This document shows, piece after piece, positions 7,542 to 16,077 of a stretch of DNA of 64,000 bases (position 1 is its first letter; every line of letters begins with the position of its first letter). This DNA comes from Robinsoniella peoriensis (GTDB lineage: Bacteria; Bacillota; Clostridia; Lachnospirales; Lachnospiraceae). The DNA lies in the NCBI RefSeq assembly GCF_042680125.1, contig NZ_JBHTNY010000004.1. One strand, 5' to 3'. The translations under genes were made by a program, and so were the position numbers. The notes under the pieces are model-generated. The model did no database searches and was not told the origin of the DNA. It worked only from the letters and a program-made list of their open reading frames with translations.

Positions 7542-9674
7542 ATGTTTGTAATTAAAAAAGATGGTACACAGGAAGAATTTAATGTAAATAAGATTATAGC
7601 AGCTGTCAATAAGTCTGCAGAACGTATCTTGTATAATTTTGATGATGAAGAGATTCAGTTTATTTGTAAATTTGCAAAAGAGCGTGCCAATAAAATGAAC
7701 AGGGATGGAATTACTATCCAGGAAATGCACAATATAGTTGAAGGAGCACTGGAACAGGTGAACCCAAGTGTTGCCAAAAGCTACCGGGATTACCGTAATT
7801 ACAAACTGGACTTCATACATATGATGGATGATGTCTATACCAAGAGCCAGTCAATCCGTTATATCGGTGATAAGAGCAATGCCAATACGGACAGCGCATT
7901 GGTGGCTACCAAGAGAAGTCTGATCTTTAATGAATTGAACAAAAATTTATACCGCAAATTTTTTATGACAAGAAGTGAATTGCAGGCATGCAAGGACGGA
8001 TACATCTATATCCACGATCAGTCAGCAAGGTTAGACACCATGAACTGCTGTCTGTTTGATGTGGCAACGGTGTTAAAAGACGGGTTTGAAATGGGAAACG
8101 TTTGGTATAATGAGCCAAAGACCCTGGATACTGCATTCGATGTTATGGGCGATATTATTCTGAGTACCGCTGCGCAGCAGTATGGCGGATTTACCGTTCC
8201 GGAAGTAGATAAAGTGCTGGGCCCTTATGCAAATAAAAGCTATGAGAAATATAAAAAAGAGTTTTTAAGTTACGCAGATCCGTCTTGGCAGGGATATGAG
8301 GAAAAAGCAGAAGTTTATGCTGCAGACAAGGTAAAGCGTGATTTTGACCAGGGATGGCAGGGAATAGAATATAAGCTGAACACAGTGGGATCTTCACGTG
8401 GAGACTATCCGTTTGTTACCGTTACCATGGGACTTGGCGAGGGGCGTTTTGAACAAATGTGCAATATATCGCTGCTTAACGTACACAAAGAAGGACAGGG
8501 AAAACCTGGAAACAAAAAACCGGTATTATTCCCGAAAATTGTTTTCCTCTATGATGAAAATCTTCACGGGCCAGGGAAAGTCTGTGAAGAAGTATTCGAA
8601 TCCGGAATTGAATGTTCTGCTAAAACAATGTATCCCGACTGGCTTTCCATGACCGGAAAAGGTTATATATCCAGTATGTACAAACAGTATGGCAGAGTTA
8701 TCAGCCCTATGGGGTGCAGGGCATTTTTAAGCCCCTGGTATGAAAAAGGCGGGATGTATCCTGCTTCGGAACAGGACAAACCTGTATTTACGGGACGTTT
8801 TAATGTAGGTGCAGTCAGCCTCCATTTGCCTATGATTCTTGCAAAATCAAGAGCAGAAAGCAGGGATTTCTATGAGGTTCTGAATTATTATCTGGAAATG
8901 ATCCGAAGCCTTCATATCCGGACCTATGAGTATCTGGGAGAAATGAAAGCTTCTACGAACCCGCTGGGTTATTGTGAAGGCGGATTTTATGGGGGAAGCT
9001 TAAAGCCAACAGATAAGATTAAGAAGATTTTAAAACCGATGACCGCATCCTTTGGCATTACGGCATTAAACGAACTTCAGCAGCTTTACAATGGAAAATC
9101 CATCGCCGAAGACGGTGCATTTGCATTGGAAGTCTTAGAGTATATTAATAAAAAAGTTACGGAATTTAAAGAAGCAGACGGTTATCTGTATGCAATCTAC
9201 GGTACTCCTGCTGAGAGCCTCTGCGGACTTCAGGTAGAGCAGTTCCGCAAACAGTTTGGGATTGTGGAAAATGTATCTGACCGCCCTTATGTAAGCAACA
9301 GTTTCCATTGTCACGTAACAGAGGACCTGACACCGATTGAAAAGCAGGATCTGGAAGGACGGTTCTGGGAGCTATGCAATGGCGGTAAAATACAGTATGT
9401 CCGTTATCCGATTGATTACAACAGGGATGCTATTAAAAGCCTGATCAGAAGAGCAATGGATCTGGGATATTACGAGGGTGTCAATTTATCTCTGGCATAT
9501 TGTGATGACTGCGGCCATCAGGAGTTAGAAATGGATATCTGTCCCATCTGCGGAAGTACCAATCTGACGAAAATAGACAGAATGAATGGCTATCTGTCCT
9601 ACAGCCGTGTACATGGTGATACCAGGCTGAATGAAGCTAAGATGGCGGAAATTGCAGAAAGAAAGAGTATGTAA
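7542..9674 (+). CDS. nrdD: Anaerobic (class III) ribonucleoside-triphosphate reductase
   Basis: A 710-residue glycyl-radical enzyme that reduces ribonucleotides to deoxyribonucleotides without oxygen. The N-terminal 90 residues form an ATP-cone (FVIKKDGTQEEF...), the allosteric site. The catalytic barrel follows, and the C-terminus has a four-Cys zinc site (CDDCG...CPICG) and the glycyl-radical loop RMNGYLSYSR, whose Gly carries the radical. Length is normal for the family. The activating radical-SAM enzyme NrdG, often adjacent, is not encoded next to it or elsewhere in the window. The start follows AAAGGGG at the edge of the leader inverted repeat. Confidence 0.96.
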   Translation: MFVIKKDGTQEEFNVNKIIAAVNKSAERILYNFDDEEIQFICKFAKERANKMNRDGITIQEMHNIVEGALEQVNPSVAKSYRDYRNYKLDFIHMMDDVYTKSQSIRYIGDKSNANTDSALVATKRSLIFNELNKNLYRKFFMTRSELQACKDGYIYIHDQSARLDTMNCCLFDVATVLKDGFEMGNVWYNEPKTLDTAFDVMGDIILSTAAQQYGGFTVPEVDKVLGPYANKSYEKYKKEFLSYADPSWQGYEEKAEVYAADKVKRDFDQGWQGIEYKLNTVGSSRGDYPFVTVTMGLGEGRFEQMCNISLLNVHKEGQGKPGNKKPVLFPKIVFLYDENLHGPGKVCEEVFESGIECSAKTMYPDWLSMTGKGYISSMYKQYGRVISPMGCRAFLSPWYEKGGMYPASEQDKPVFTGRFNVGAVSLHLPMILAKSRAESRDFYEVLNYYLEMIRSLHIRTYEYLGEMKASTNPLGYCEGGFYGGSLKPTDKIKKILKPMTASFGITALNELQQLYNGKSIAEDGAFALEVLEYINKKVTEFKEADGYLYAIYGTPAESLCGLQVEQFRKQFGIVENVSDRPYVSNSFHCHVTEDLTPIEKQDLEGRFWELCNGGKIQYVRYPIDYNRDAIKSLIRRAMDLGYYEGVNLSLAYCDDCGHQELEMDICPICGSTNLTKIDRMNGYLSYSRVHGDTRLNEAKMAEIAERKSM

Positions 9675-9692
9675 AAAGCAGGAGGAACAAGG

Positions 9693-10100
9693 ATGTCAAA
9701 CAGAGTAGAAAAAGCTTTAGAAAACCATAAAAAAGGGATGAATTGCTGTCAGGCAGTTGTTTGTGCATTTGCAGATGCAGTAGATACAGACGAAAAATTA
9801 CTGTTTATGGCAGGAGAAGGATTCGGAGCCGGTATGGGTGGTATGGAATGTACCTGCGGAGCCGTATCCGCAGCGGTTATGCTGGCTGGAATGAAAAACA
9901 GCGGAGGTGACATTTCCAATCCCACTACCAAGGGAAAAACCTATGGCTTTTCCAAAGCAATCGTAAAAGAATTTGAAGCGAAAAATGGTTCTGTAGTCTG
10001 TAAGGATCTAAAAGGCCTGGAAACGAAAAAGGTTCTGCGTTCCTGTGACGGCTGTATCGAAGATGCAGCCAGAATTGCAGAAAAAGTGTTAGGACTATAG
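9693..10100 (+). CDS. C_GCAxxG_C_C family protein
   Basis: A 135-residue soluble protein of the C_GCAxxG_C_C family (often annotated as putative redox-active protein). The conserved cysteines are visible: NCCQAV near residue 17, CTCGA near residue 52, CKD near residue 107 and CDGCIEDAA near residue 122. The family is common in anaerobes and its biochemistry is unresolved; the conserved Cys pattern suggests a metal or disulfide centre. A strong GGAGG precedes the start. It lies 18 bases after nrdD and 10 bases before tcdA, so the three genes are probably co-transcribed. Confidence 0.85.
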   Translation: MSNRVEKALENHKKGMNCCQAVVCAFADAVDTDEKLLFMAGEGFGAGMGGMECTCGAVSAAVMLAGMKNSGGDISNPTTKGKTYGFSKAIVKEFEAKNGSVVCKDLKGLETKKVLRSCDGCIEDAARIAEKVLGL

Positions 10101-10110
10101 GAGAGAGCAG

Positions 10111-10839
10111 ATGTCGGAACAATTAGTCAGAACAGAACTGCTTCTTGGAAAAGAAGGAGCAGACCGTCTTTTAAACAGCCGGGTAGCAGTATTTGGAGTG
10201 GGCGGAGTGGGTGGATTTGCTATTGAAGCACTTGCCAGAAGCGGCGTGGGTACCCTGGACATTATCGACAATGACCAGGTGTGTGAATCCAATCTAAACC
10301 GTCAGATTATCGCACTGCACAGTACTATCGGTATGAATAAAGTAGATGTGATGAAAGAGCGGATTGCGGATATTAATCCTGAAATCCGGGTGAATGTACA
10401 TCGCTGCTTTTACCTGCCGGAAAATGCTGACAGCTTTGATTTTACCTTATATGACTATATCATAGATGCAATTGATACCGTAACCGGAAAAATACAGCTG
10501 GTAATGCAGGCGCAGGCGGCAGGCACGCCAATCATAAGCTGCATGGGTGCAGGCAACAAACTGGACCCGGCACGTTTTGAAGTAGCGGATATATATAAAA
10601 CAAGTGTATGCCCCCTTGCAAAGGTGATGCGCAAGGAATTAAAGGCAAGAGGCGTTAAGTCTTTAAAAGTGGTGTATTCCAGAGAAGAAGCCAGTAAACC
10701 TGCGCAAACTATTGCAGAAGGCAACCGCAGGGCGATTCCTGGGAGTATTGCCTTCGTACCTTCAGTGGCAGGGTTGATCCTGGCAGGGGAAGTCGTAAAA
10801 GATCTGGTTAACCCCTCTAAGACAATTTCATCCAAGTGA
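10111..10839 (+). CDS. tcdA: tRNA threonylcarbamoyladenosine dehydratase
   Basis: A 242-residue E1-like (ThiF/MoeB fold) enzyme that uses ATP to cyclise the t6A modification at position 37 of tRNAs to ct6A. The nucleotide-binding loop FGVGGVGGFAIEALARSG and the following DNDQVCESNLNRQI are present. The segment CPLAKVMRKELKARGV is typical of TcdA (CsdL/YgdL) rather than of ThiF or MoeB. There is no paired zinc CxxC motif of the MoeB type. Spacing from the previous gene is 10 bases and to the next 15. Confidence 0.88.
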   Translation: MSEQLVRTELLLGKEGADRLLNSRVAVFGVGGVGGFAIEALARSGVGTLDIIDNDQVCESNLNRQIIALHSTIGMNKVDVMKERIADINPEIRVNVHRCFYLPENADSFDFTLYDYIIDAIDTVTGKIQLVMQAQAAGTPIISCMGAGNKLDPARFEVADIYKTSVCPLAKVMRKELKARGVKSLKVVYSREEASKPAQTIAEGNRRAIPGSIAFVPSVAGLILAGEVVKDLVNPSKTISSK

Positions 10840-10854
10840 TAGAAGGATATAGAT

Positions 10855-11727
10855 ATGTTTGGTGAATGTCATGCCCATATGCTGATGAATGGGTATAATT
10901 ATAAAGAAGCAGTAAATTGTCACAGCAAGTGCGTATGTAAGGAGCTTGTTCGCAGTTATTTTCAGGAATATGTAAGACGGGATGTAACGTTTATCCGGGA
11001 CGGCGGAGATGCTCTGGGTGTGTCCCGCTACGCAAAAGAAATCTCCGGTGAATACGGGGTGGATTACCGGACTCCTGTTTTTGCGATTCATAAGAATGGA
11101 TATTATGGCGGCATTGTGGGCAGGGGATTTGATACCATGACAGAATACCGGGGTCTGGTGCAGGAGGTAAAGGCATCAGGCGGGGATTTTATTAAAATAA
11201 TGGTTTCCGGAATCGTGGATTTCAAGGAGTTCGGTGTGATTACCGGCTCCTGCCTGAAACGGCATGAAATACAGGAAATGATACATATTGCTCACGAAGA
11301 AGGCTTTGCAGTCATGGTACATGTAAATGGCAGACAGGCATTTCTGGATTCCGTAGAGTGCGGGGCGGACAGTGTGGAGCATGGGAATTTTATTGATGGG
11401 GAATGTATCGATGCCCTTTTGGAAAATAAATCCGTGTGGGTGCCTACCTTAGTAACCATTAGAAATCTACTGGGATGCAAAAGGTATGAAGATGTCACTG
11501 TAAAGAAAATCTATGATCTGTCAGCGGAAAATGTGAAGTCTGCATTTTTAAAGGGAGCTTCTCTGGCGCTTGGCAGTGACGCAGGTGCTTATATGGTATC
11601 TCATGGAGCCGGAATCTATGATGAGTATCAGGCGTTTAGAGAAATTCTGTCTGATTATGAGACACAGGAAGTAGATCGCCGGCTGTACACAGGAGAAAGT
11701 CAAATCAGAAATAGATTTCATTTTTAA
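10855..11727 (+). CDS. Amidohydrolase-superfamily metal-dependent hydrolase
   Basis: A 290-residue cytoplasmic amidohydrolase. Metal-site motifs occur in the usual order: HxH in ECHAHM near residue 5, a Lys in FIKIMVSG near residue 118 that is probably carboxylated, HVNG near residue 151, EHGNF near residue 178, and SDAG near residue 242. This places it near the imidazolonepropionase and prolidase-like branch, but the substrate cannot be deduced. It is the last gene of the nrdD transcript and is followed by a strong terminator. Confidence 0.82.
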   Translation: MFGECHAHMLMNGYNYKEAVNCHSKCVCKELVRSYFQEYVRRDVTFIRDGGDALGVSRYAKEISGEYGVDYRTPVFAIHKNGYYGGIVGRGFDTMTEYRGLVQEVKASGGDFIKIMVSGIVDFKEFGVITGSCLKRHEIQEMIHIAHEEGFAVMVHVNGRQAFLDSVECGADSVEHGNFIDGECIDALLENKSVWVPTLVTIRNLLGCKRYEDVTVKKIYDLSAENVKSAFLKGASLALGSDAGAYMVSHGAGIYDEYQAFREILSDYETQEVDRRLYTGESQIRNRFHF

Positions 11728-11770
11728 AAAAGCAGCTTTCCGGATATTGGACCCGGAAAGCTGCTTTTTA
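11727..11770 (+). terminator. Terminator after the amidohydrolase gene
   Basis: AAAGCAGCTTTCCGG (11729-11743) pairs perfectly with CCGGAAAGCTGCTTT (11753-11767), followed by T's. It ends the nrdD-to-amidohydrolase unit. Confidence 0.93.
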
Positions 11771-11851
11771 AAAAGTAACCATACATAAAAAGTGAAAATT
11801 GAGAAATCCTATCAGTAAAGCTCTAATGCGGATTTTTCTCAATAAGGGGTA

Positions 11852-11903
11852 TTGTATATTTATGTAAAATAGATTATGATACCTTTAGTTAGCAACGACT
11901 AAC
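11852..11903 (+). promoter_or_regulatory. Promoter plus GTTAG-N6-CTAAC operator before the flavodoxin operon
   Basis: TTGTAT (11852-11857), 17 bases, TATGAT (11875-11880), then GTTAGCAACGACTAAC at 11888-11903, where transcription should begin. The same GTTAG-N6-CTAAC pattern recurs in front of the feo genes. Upstream, an imperfect inverted repeat (GAGAAATCC at about 11799, GGATTTTTCTC ending near 11840) has no assigned role. Confidence 0.7.
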
Positions 11904-11933
11904 CCATAAAATACAAATATGAGGAGGTTCACA

Positions 11934-12224
11934 ATGAGTGTTGTAATAATTGGTGGAAATGAAAGAATGGTCTGTCAGTATAAAGAAATTTGTAAAGCCC
12001 ATAATTTTAAAGCAAAGGTATTTGCAAAGATGGCAGCTGATTTAAAAAGCAAGATTGGAAAGCCGGATCTGATTATCCTCTTTACATCGACTGTTTCGCA
12101 TAAGATGGTACATTGTGCCATACAGGAAGCAAACAGAAACAATATCGCTGTGGAGCGTTCTCATTCCAGCAGTGCCAGTGCATTGAAGGAAATATTAGGA
12201 GGGTTTACATGCCAGCAGAATTAA
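11934..12224 (+). CDS. DUF2325 domain protein
   Basis: A 96-residue protein of the DUF2325 family: VVIIGGNERM at the N-terminus, DLIILFTSTVSHKMVHCA in the middle, and SHSSSASALKEIL near the end. The fold resembles a small Rossmann-like receiver; the function is unknown. ATG 11934 follows GAGGAGG with 6-7 bases spacing; an upstream in-frame ATG at 11919 would consume that ribosome site and is rejected. It is the first gene after the putative iron-responsive operator and overlaps the next gene by 16 bases. Confidence 0.8.
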   Translation: MSVVIIGGNERMVCQYKEICKAHNFKAKVFAKMAADLKSKIGKPDLIILFTSTVSHKMVHCAIQEANRNNIAVERSHSSSASALKEILGGFTCQQN

Positions 12225-12796
12225 TTCTTGACTATTTATCCAGCAGCAGTGCATGGGAGCAGCTTTGTTTTCAGGTAGTATTTCAATGTGCACCGGTTTT
12301 AAAGGGTGTTAAAGCATCTAATCTGATTACGCTTCCCAAAGGAATGTGGCTGCATCTTTTTAACATATTAAAGGATACTGACATTTCCTGTAAGATTTTA
12401 TATACAGGAAGTAAAAACGAGGTAATCTTTCTATACCGCGAAGACAGGCTTAACACAATTTTAGAGGATAAAAAAGCCTGGGATTTTGTACAAAGCTACG
12501 GATATGCAGATATGGGTATGCCGGAAATTTTAAAAAGACTGCGCAGCAGATATGAATTATTTATGCGCAGGACCGGGGATTTTCCGCATGAGCTTGGTAT
12601 CTTCCTGCAATATCCCATTGAAGATGTAAAGGCATTTATTCAAAATGGCGGAAAGAACAGCTTATTGTCCGGTTATTGGAAGGTTTACCATAATCCAATG
12701 CAGGCAGCACAGGTATTTCGGACTTACGATGAGGTGCGGGATCATGCTGCAAGCGAATTTATGAAGCATAAAAGTATACGACAGGTGGTATGCTAG
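12209..12796 (+). CDS. DUF3793 family protein
   Basis: A 195-residue soluble protein matching the DUF3793 family as I know it: an N-terminal helical half with CAPVLKGVKASNL, then a conserved block FPHELGIFLQYPIEDVKAFI, and SGYWKVYHNPMQA with a C-terminal helix. No catalytic motif can be assigned. ATG 12209 follows AGGAGGG by six bases and overlaps the DUF2325 gene, so translation is probably coupled. From memory, DUF3793 genes often sit beside flavodoxin genes in Clostridia. That association and the operator upstream suggest a role under iron limitation. Confidence 0.8.
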   Translation: MPAELILDYLSSSSAWEQLCFQVVFQCAPVLKGVKASNLITLPKGMWLHLFNILKDTDISCKILYTGSKNEVIFLYREDRLNTILEDKKAWDFVQSYGYADMGMPEILKRLRSRYELFMRRTGDFPHELGIFLQYPIEDVKAFIQNGGKNSLLSGYWKVYHNPMQAAQVFRTYDEVRDHAASEFMKHKSIRQVVC

Positions 12797-12842
12797 CACA
12801 GATACGTGTTTGGAAAATGCAGACAGAAAGAAGGAGAATATA

Positions 12843-13274
12843 ATGAAGACAATTAAAGTGGTATATTGGAGCGGAACAGGCAATACACAGGCAATGGCAC
12901 AGGCGATTGCAGAAGGTGTTGAAAAGGGAGAAGCAAAAGCGGATCTTCTGGATGTGGATACAATTAAGGCAGATGATCTGAAGGATGACAGCATATTTGC
13001 AATGGGCTGCCCGGCAATGGGGGATGAAGTGCTGGAAGAAGGAAGCATGGAGCCTTTTATGGAAGAACTGGAGAGCAATTTGTCCGGTAAACAGGTTGCT
13101 CTCTTTGGTTCTTACGGATGGGGCGACGGCCAGTGGATGCGTGACTGGGAAGAACGTGTTACCGAAAAAGGCGGAAAGCTGGTTGAGGGCAAAGGGCTGA
13201 TGTGCTGTGAAGAGCCGGATGACCAGGTATTAGAAGACTGCCGCAAGTTAGGTGAAAAGCTTGCAAAATTGTAA
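12843..13274 (+). CDS. Flavodoxin
   Basis: A 143-residue short-chain flavodoxin. The FMN phosphate loop is YWSGTGNTQAMA; isoalloxazine-side loops are visible around MGCPAMGDE and FGSYGWGDGQWM. Flavodoxin replaces ferredoxin as a low-potential electron carrier when iron is scarce, which fits its position behind the GTTAG-N6-CTAAC operator. ATG 12843 is chosen because AAGGAG lies just before it; an in-frame ATG at 12810 has no ribosome site. Its end converges on the AraC gene; an inverted repeat GGGCATAT/ATATGCCC (13289-13312) inside that gene's 3' end might help terminate transcription. Confidence 0.95.
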   Translation: MKTIKVVYWSGTGNTQAMAQAIAEGVEKGEAKADLLDVDTIKADDLKDDSIFAMGCPAMGDEVLEEGSMEPFMEELESNLSGKQVALFGSYGWGDGQWMRDWEERVTEKGGKLVEGKGLMCCEEPDDQVLEDCRKLGEKLAKL

Positions 13275-14132
13275 TCAGGTTGAAAACTGGGCATATTTTT
13301 TTGGTGATATGCCCACTGCTTTTGTAAATGATTTTAAAAAATTACTGTAATCGTTAAAACCACATTGCTCACAAGCCTCACTGACGGTACAGCCGTCAGT
13401 CAGCAGAGCCTTGGCAATGGTGATCCGCTTCGCCGTAATATATTTATTTATGGTAGTTCCCGTTGCCGATTTAAAAATGCGGCAGATATAAGAAGGACTT
13501 AAAAAAAACTGCTCTGACAATTCATCAATTGTGAGAGGGTTTTTTATATTCTGGTTAATGTAGGTTAAAATCTGGTCTACCTGCTGATGATAGGTAGGCG
13601 TCTCGTCGGATAATTCTTTTCTCTGGTTCTTGTAAAATACCTTGTTCAAAAATACCATCAGTTCAATAAAAGCACAGCGTTCGGTCAGATCAGAGCCAAA
13701 ACCATCTGTCTGGCAGATTTTATGGATAAAATATAAAAATCGTTTTTGTTCTTCTTCGTTCAGGCTCAGTTTATGATCCGTACCCGGATTGCGGCAGGAA
13801 AAACAATGATTTAAATCGGTCTGGTCAGAGGAGAGCCTTTTTAGAAAATCCGGATAAATGGAAAGGACAACCCGTTCGTGGACCTCAGAATCAATCTGGG
13901 TCAGATGATGGCTTTCGTATTGGTTAATGAAAAAAATATCTCCCGGCTGAATGGAGTAGAAACGGTTATCGATTAAAAACTGTTTGCCTCCGGAAACTGA
14001 GAAATAGATCTCATAACAGTTATGAATATGCATCTTCATCGGTTTTTCTTCGTTATATAGATGGGCTATGGAGAAATACTGCCTCTCCAGACAGGATTCA
14101 ATGGCTGCTTTGCAGGAACTGTATTCTTTCAT
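13275..14132 (-). CDS. AraC family transcriptional regulator (probable regulator of the kdu operon)
   Basis: A 285-residue regulator. The N-terminal cupin-like sensing domain includes HIHNCYEIYFSVSGG and IQPGDIFFINQYESHHL, and the C-terminal 100 residues carry two AraC helix-turn-helix motifs (IDELSEQFFLSPSYICRIFK; VSEACEQCGFNDYSNFLKSF). ATG 14132 lies behind GGGAGG on the minus strand; a longer in-frame start at 14315 would run over the kduI start region and has no such site. It is transcribed divergently from kduI, which suggests that it responds to a uronate intermediate. The ligand is inferred only from position. Confidence 0.9.
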   Translation of the reverse strand: MKEYSSCKAAIESCLERQYFSIAHLYNEEKPMKMHIHNCYEIYFSVSGGKQFLIDNRFYSIQPGDIFFINQYESHHLTQIDSEVHERVVLSIYPDFLKRLSSDQTDLNHCFSCRNPGTDHKLSLNEEEQKRFLYFIHKICQTDGFGSDLTERCAFIELMVFLNKVFYKNQRKELSDETPTYHQQVDQILTYINQNIKNPLTIDELSEQFFLSPSYICRIFKSATGTTINKYITAKRITIAKALLTDGCTVSEACEQCGFNDYSNFLKSFTKAVGISPKKYAQFST

Positions 14133-14313
14133 TTCAAAACCTCCCTTAAAAGAGATTACCTCTTTTTCCTCTTTTTCCTTACTATACAGGAAAAGTTCAA
14201 AATTTGCAATATTTAGATCAAAAAACAACAGGAAAGAGTAATAATGATATGTTATGATTGTTTCATAAGAGAAATTTATAATTCCGGTAAGGTAAAAAGA
14301 AAGGATAGTTGAC

Positions 14314-15174
14314 ATGGAACTTAGAACAGCAGCATCCCCAAGAGATGTAAAACATTATACAACAGACCGTTTAAGAGAGGAATTTTTAATTCAGGATTTA
14401 TTTGTTCCCGGAAAAATGAAAATGGTATACAGCCATATTGACCGTATTATTACAGGAGCGGCAGTTCCGGTGGAACCGGTTATGCTCACAGCGGGAGAGG
14501 AATTAAGAGCCGATTATTTTTTACAGCGAAGAGAAATGGGTGTGATTAACATTGGAGCGCCGGGAAAGATAACGGTAGACGGCAAAGTATTTCATATCAT
14601 GGAAAAAGAAGGAATGTATATTGGTATGGGTGCAAAGGATATCACTTTTGAGAGTGACGATGCAGACGTACCGGCTAAGTTTTATTTTAACAGTGCACCG
14701 GCACACACTGCATATCCCACAGTACATATTAAGCCTGAGGGAGAAGCCAGTGAAGGTGTTGTAATTGTAAAAAATGAAAATAAAGTGGAGTTGGGGTCTC
14801 TTGAAGAGGCAAACCACCGCACGATCTGTAAGTATATTCTGCCAGGGCAGGTAGAAAGCTGCCAGTTGGTAATGGGAATGACAAAACTGGAACCGGGCAG
14901 TGTGTGGAATACCATGCCCTGCCATACCCATGACAGACGTATGGAAGTGTATCTGTATTTTGATATGCCGGAAGATGCATTTGTAATGCATTACATGGGA
15001 GAGCCAACGGAGACAAGACATATCGTAATGCGCAGTGAAGAAGCAGTTATTTCTCCAAGCTGGTCCATTCATTCCGGATGTGGTTCCAGAGCCTATATCT
15101 TTATCTGGGGAATGGTTGGAGAAAATCAGGACTTTGATGATATGGACGGCGTGGCCAACAGAGATATCCGGTAA
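14314..15174 (+). CDS. kduI: 5-dehydro-4-deoxy-D-glucuronate isomerase
   Basis: A 286-residue cupin enzyme that isomerises 5-keto-4-deoxyuronate to 2,5-diketo-3-deoxygluconate in the breakdown of pectin or other polyuronides. The zinc ligands of the family are visible: H204 and H206 (CHTHDRR), E211 and H253 (WSIHSG). The N-terminal MELRTAASPRDVKHY and NIGAPGKITVDG are also highly typical. It is the first gene of a four-gene operon and is divergent from an AraC regulator. No pectate lyase, GH88/GH105 or uronate transporter is adjacent, so unsaturated uronates must come from enzymes elsewhere. Confidence 0.96.
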   Translation: MELRTAASPRDVKHYTTDRLREEFLIQDLFVPGKMKMVYSHIDRIITGAAVPVEPVMLTAGEELRADYFLQRREMGVINIGAPGKITVDGKVFHIMEKEGMYIGMGAKDITFESDDADVPAKFYFNSAPAHTAYPTVHIKPEGEASEGVVIVKNENKVELGSLEEANHRTICKYILPGQVESCQLVMGMTKLEPGSVWNTMPCHTHDRRMEVYLYFDMPEDAFVMHYMGEPTETRHIVMRSEEAVISPSWSIHSGCGSRAYIFIWGMVGENQDFDDMDGVANRDIR

Positions 15175-15214
15175 CGTGGAGACCTGTTTCGTGCAGTATA
15201 TTTAGCAGAGAACG

Positions 15215-15230
15215 TGGGAAGCGTTTCCCA
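15215..15230. promoter_or_regulatory. LacI/CcpA-type palindromic operator before kduD
   Basis: TGGGAAGCGTTTCCCA is a nearly perfect 16-bp palindrome with a central CG, the form recognised by LacI-family proteins. It resembles a catabolite-response element only partly. It lies 20 bases before the kduD start, between kduI and kduD. Confidence 0.5.
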
Positions 15231-15250
15231 TTAGAATAGAGGAGAATCAA

Positions 15251-16054
15251 ATGAATATTTTAAATACATTTTCATTAGAAGGAAAAGTGGCGCTGGTAAC
15301 AGGAGCGGCATACGGAATCGGATTTGCAATGGCAGAGGCTTTTGCTCAGGCAGGGGCAAAAATTGCATTTAACTGCAGAGGACAGGAGCATATGGATAAA
15401 GCTCTTGCTGATTATAAAGAAAAAGGAATTGACGCACATGGCTATATCTGCGATGTTACAGATGAAAAGCAGGTACAGCAGATGGTAGCAGACATAGAAG
15501 AAGAACTGGGAACCGTTGATATTCTGGTGAATAACGCTGGCATCATTAAGCGGGTTCCAATGTGTGATATGAGTGTGGATGAATTCAGACAGGTTATCGA
15601 TATTGACTTGAATGCACCATTTATTATGTCAAAAGCTGTGATCCCTGCTATGATCAAAAAAGGTCATGGAAAAATTATCAATATTTGTTCTATGATGAGT
15701 GAACTGGGGCGGGAAACTGTCTCTGCTTATGCAGCAGCAAAAGGCGGACTGAAGATGCTTACTAAAAATATTGCCTCTGAATACGGAGAATATAATATTC
15801 AGTGTAACGGCATAGGACCAGGTTATATTGCAACACCTCAGACCGCACCGCTTCGCGAACTTTCCGAAGACGGCAGCAGACATCCTTTTGACCAGTTTAT
15901 TATTTCCAAGACACCTCAGGCACGTTGGGGAACCCCGGAAGACTTAATGGGACCGGCAGTATTTTTAGCATCGGATGCATCAAATTTTGTAAATGGGCAT
16001 GTACTGTATGTTGACGGCGGAATTTTAGCATACATAGGAAAACAGCCGAAATAA
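15251..16054 (+). CDS. kduD: 2-dehydro-3-deoxy-D-gluconate 5-dehydrogenase (SDR)
   Basis: A 267-residue short-chain dehydrogenase that reduces 2,5-diketo-3-deoxygluconate to 2-keto-3-deoxygluconate, the step after KduI. The cofactor loop VTGAAYGIGFAMA, the NNAG motif near residue 95 and the catalytic YAAAKGG (Tyr and Lys) are all present. The N-terminal LNTFSLEGKVALVTG is typical for KduD. Start ATG 15251 has GAGGAG nearby. The dedicated kinase and aldolase for 2-keto-3-deoxygluconate (KdgK, KdgA) are not in the window. Confidence 0.92.
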   Translation: MNILNTFSLEGKVALVTGAAYGIGFAMAEAFAQAGAKIAFNCRGQEHMDKALADYKEKGIDAHGYICDVTDEKQVQQMVADIEEELGTVDILVNNAGIIKRVPMCDMSVDEFRQVIDIDLNAPFIMSKAVIPAMIKKGHGKIINICSMMSELGRETVSAYAAAKGGLKMLTKNIASEYGEYNIQCNGIGPGYIATPQTAPLRELSEDGSRHPFDQFIISKTPQARWGTPEDLMGPAVFLASDASNFVNGHVLYVDGGILAYIGKQPK

Positions 16055-16077
16055 GAATAGATAAGGAGTAAACTCAG

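Noticed and set aside
14521..15072. 183-codon open frame antisense to kduI
   Set aside because: Opposite a conserved enzyme gene; no motif or ribosome site.
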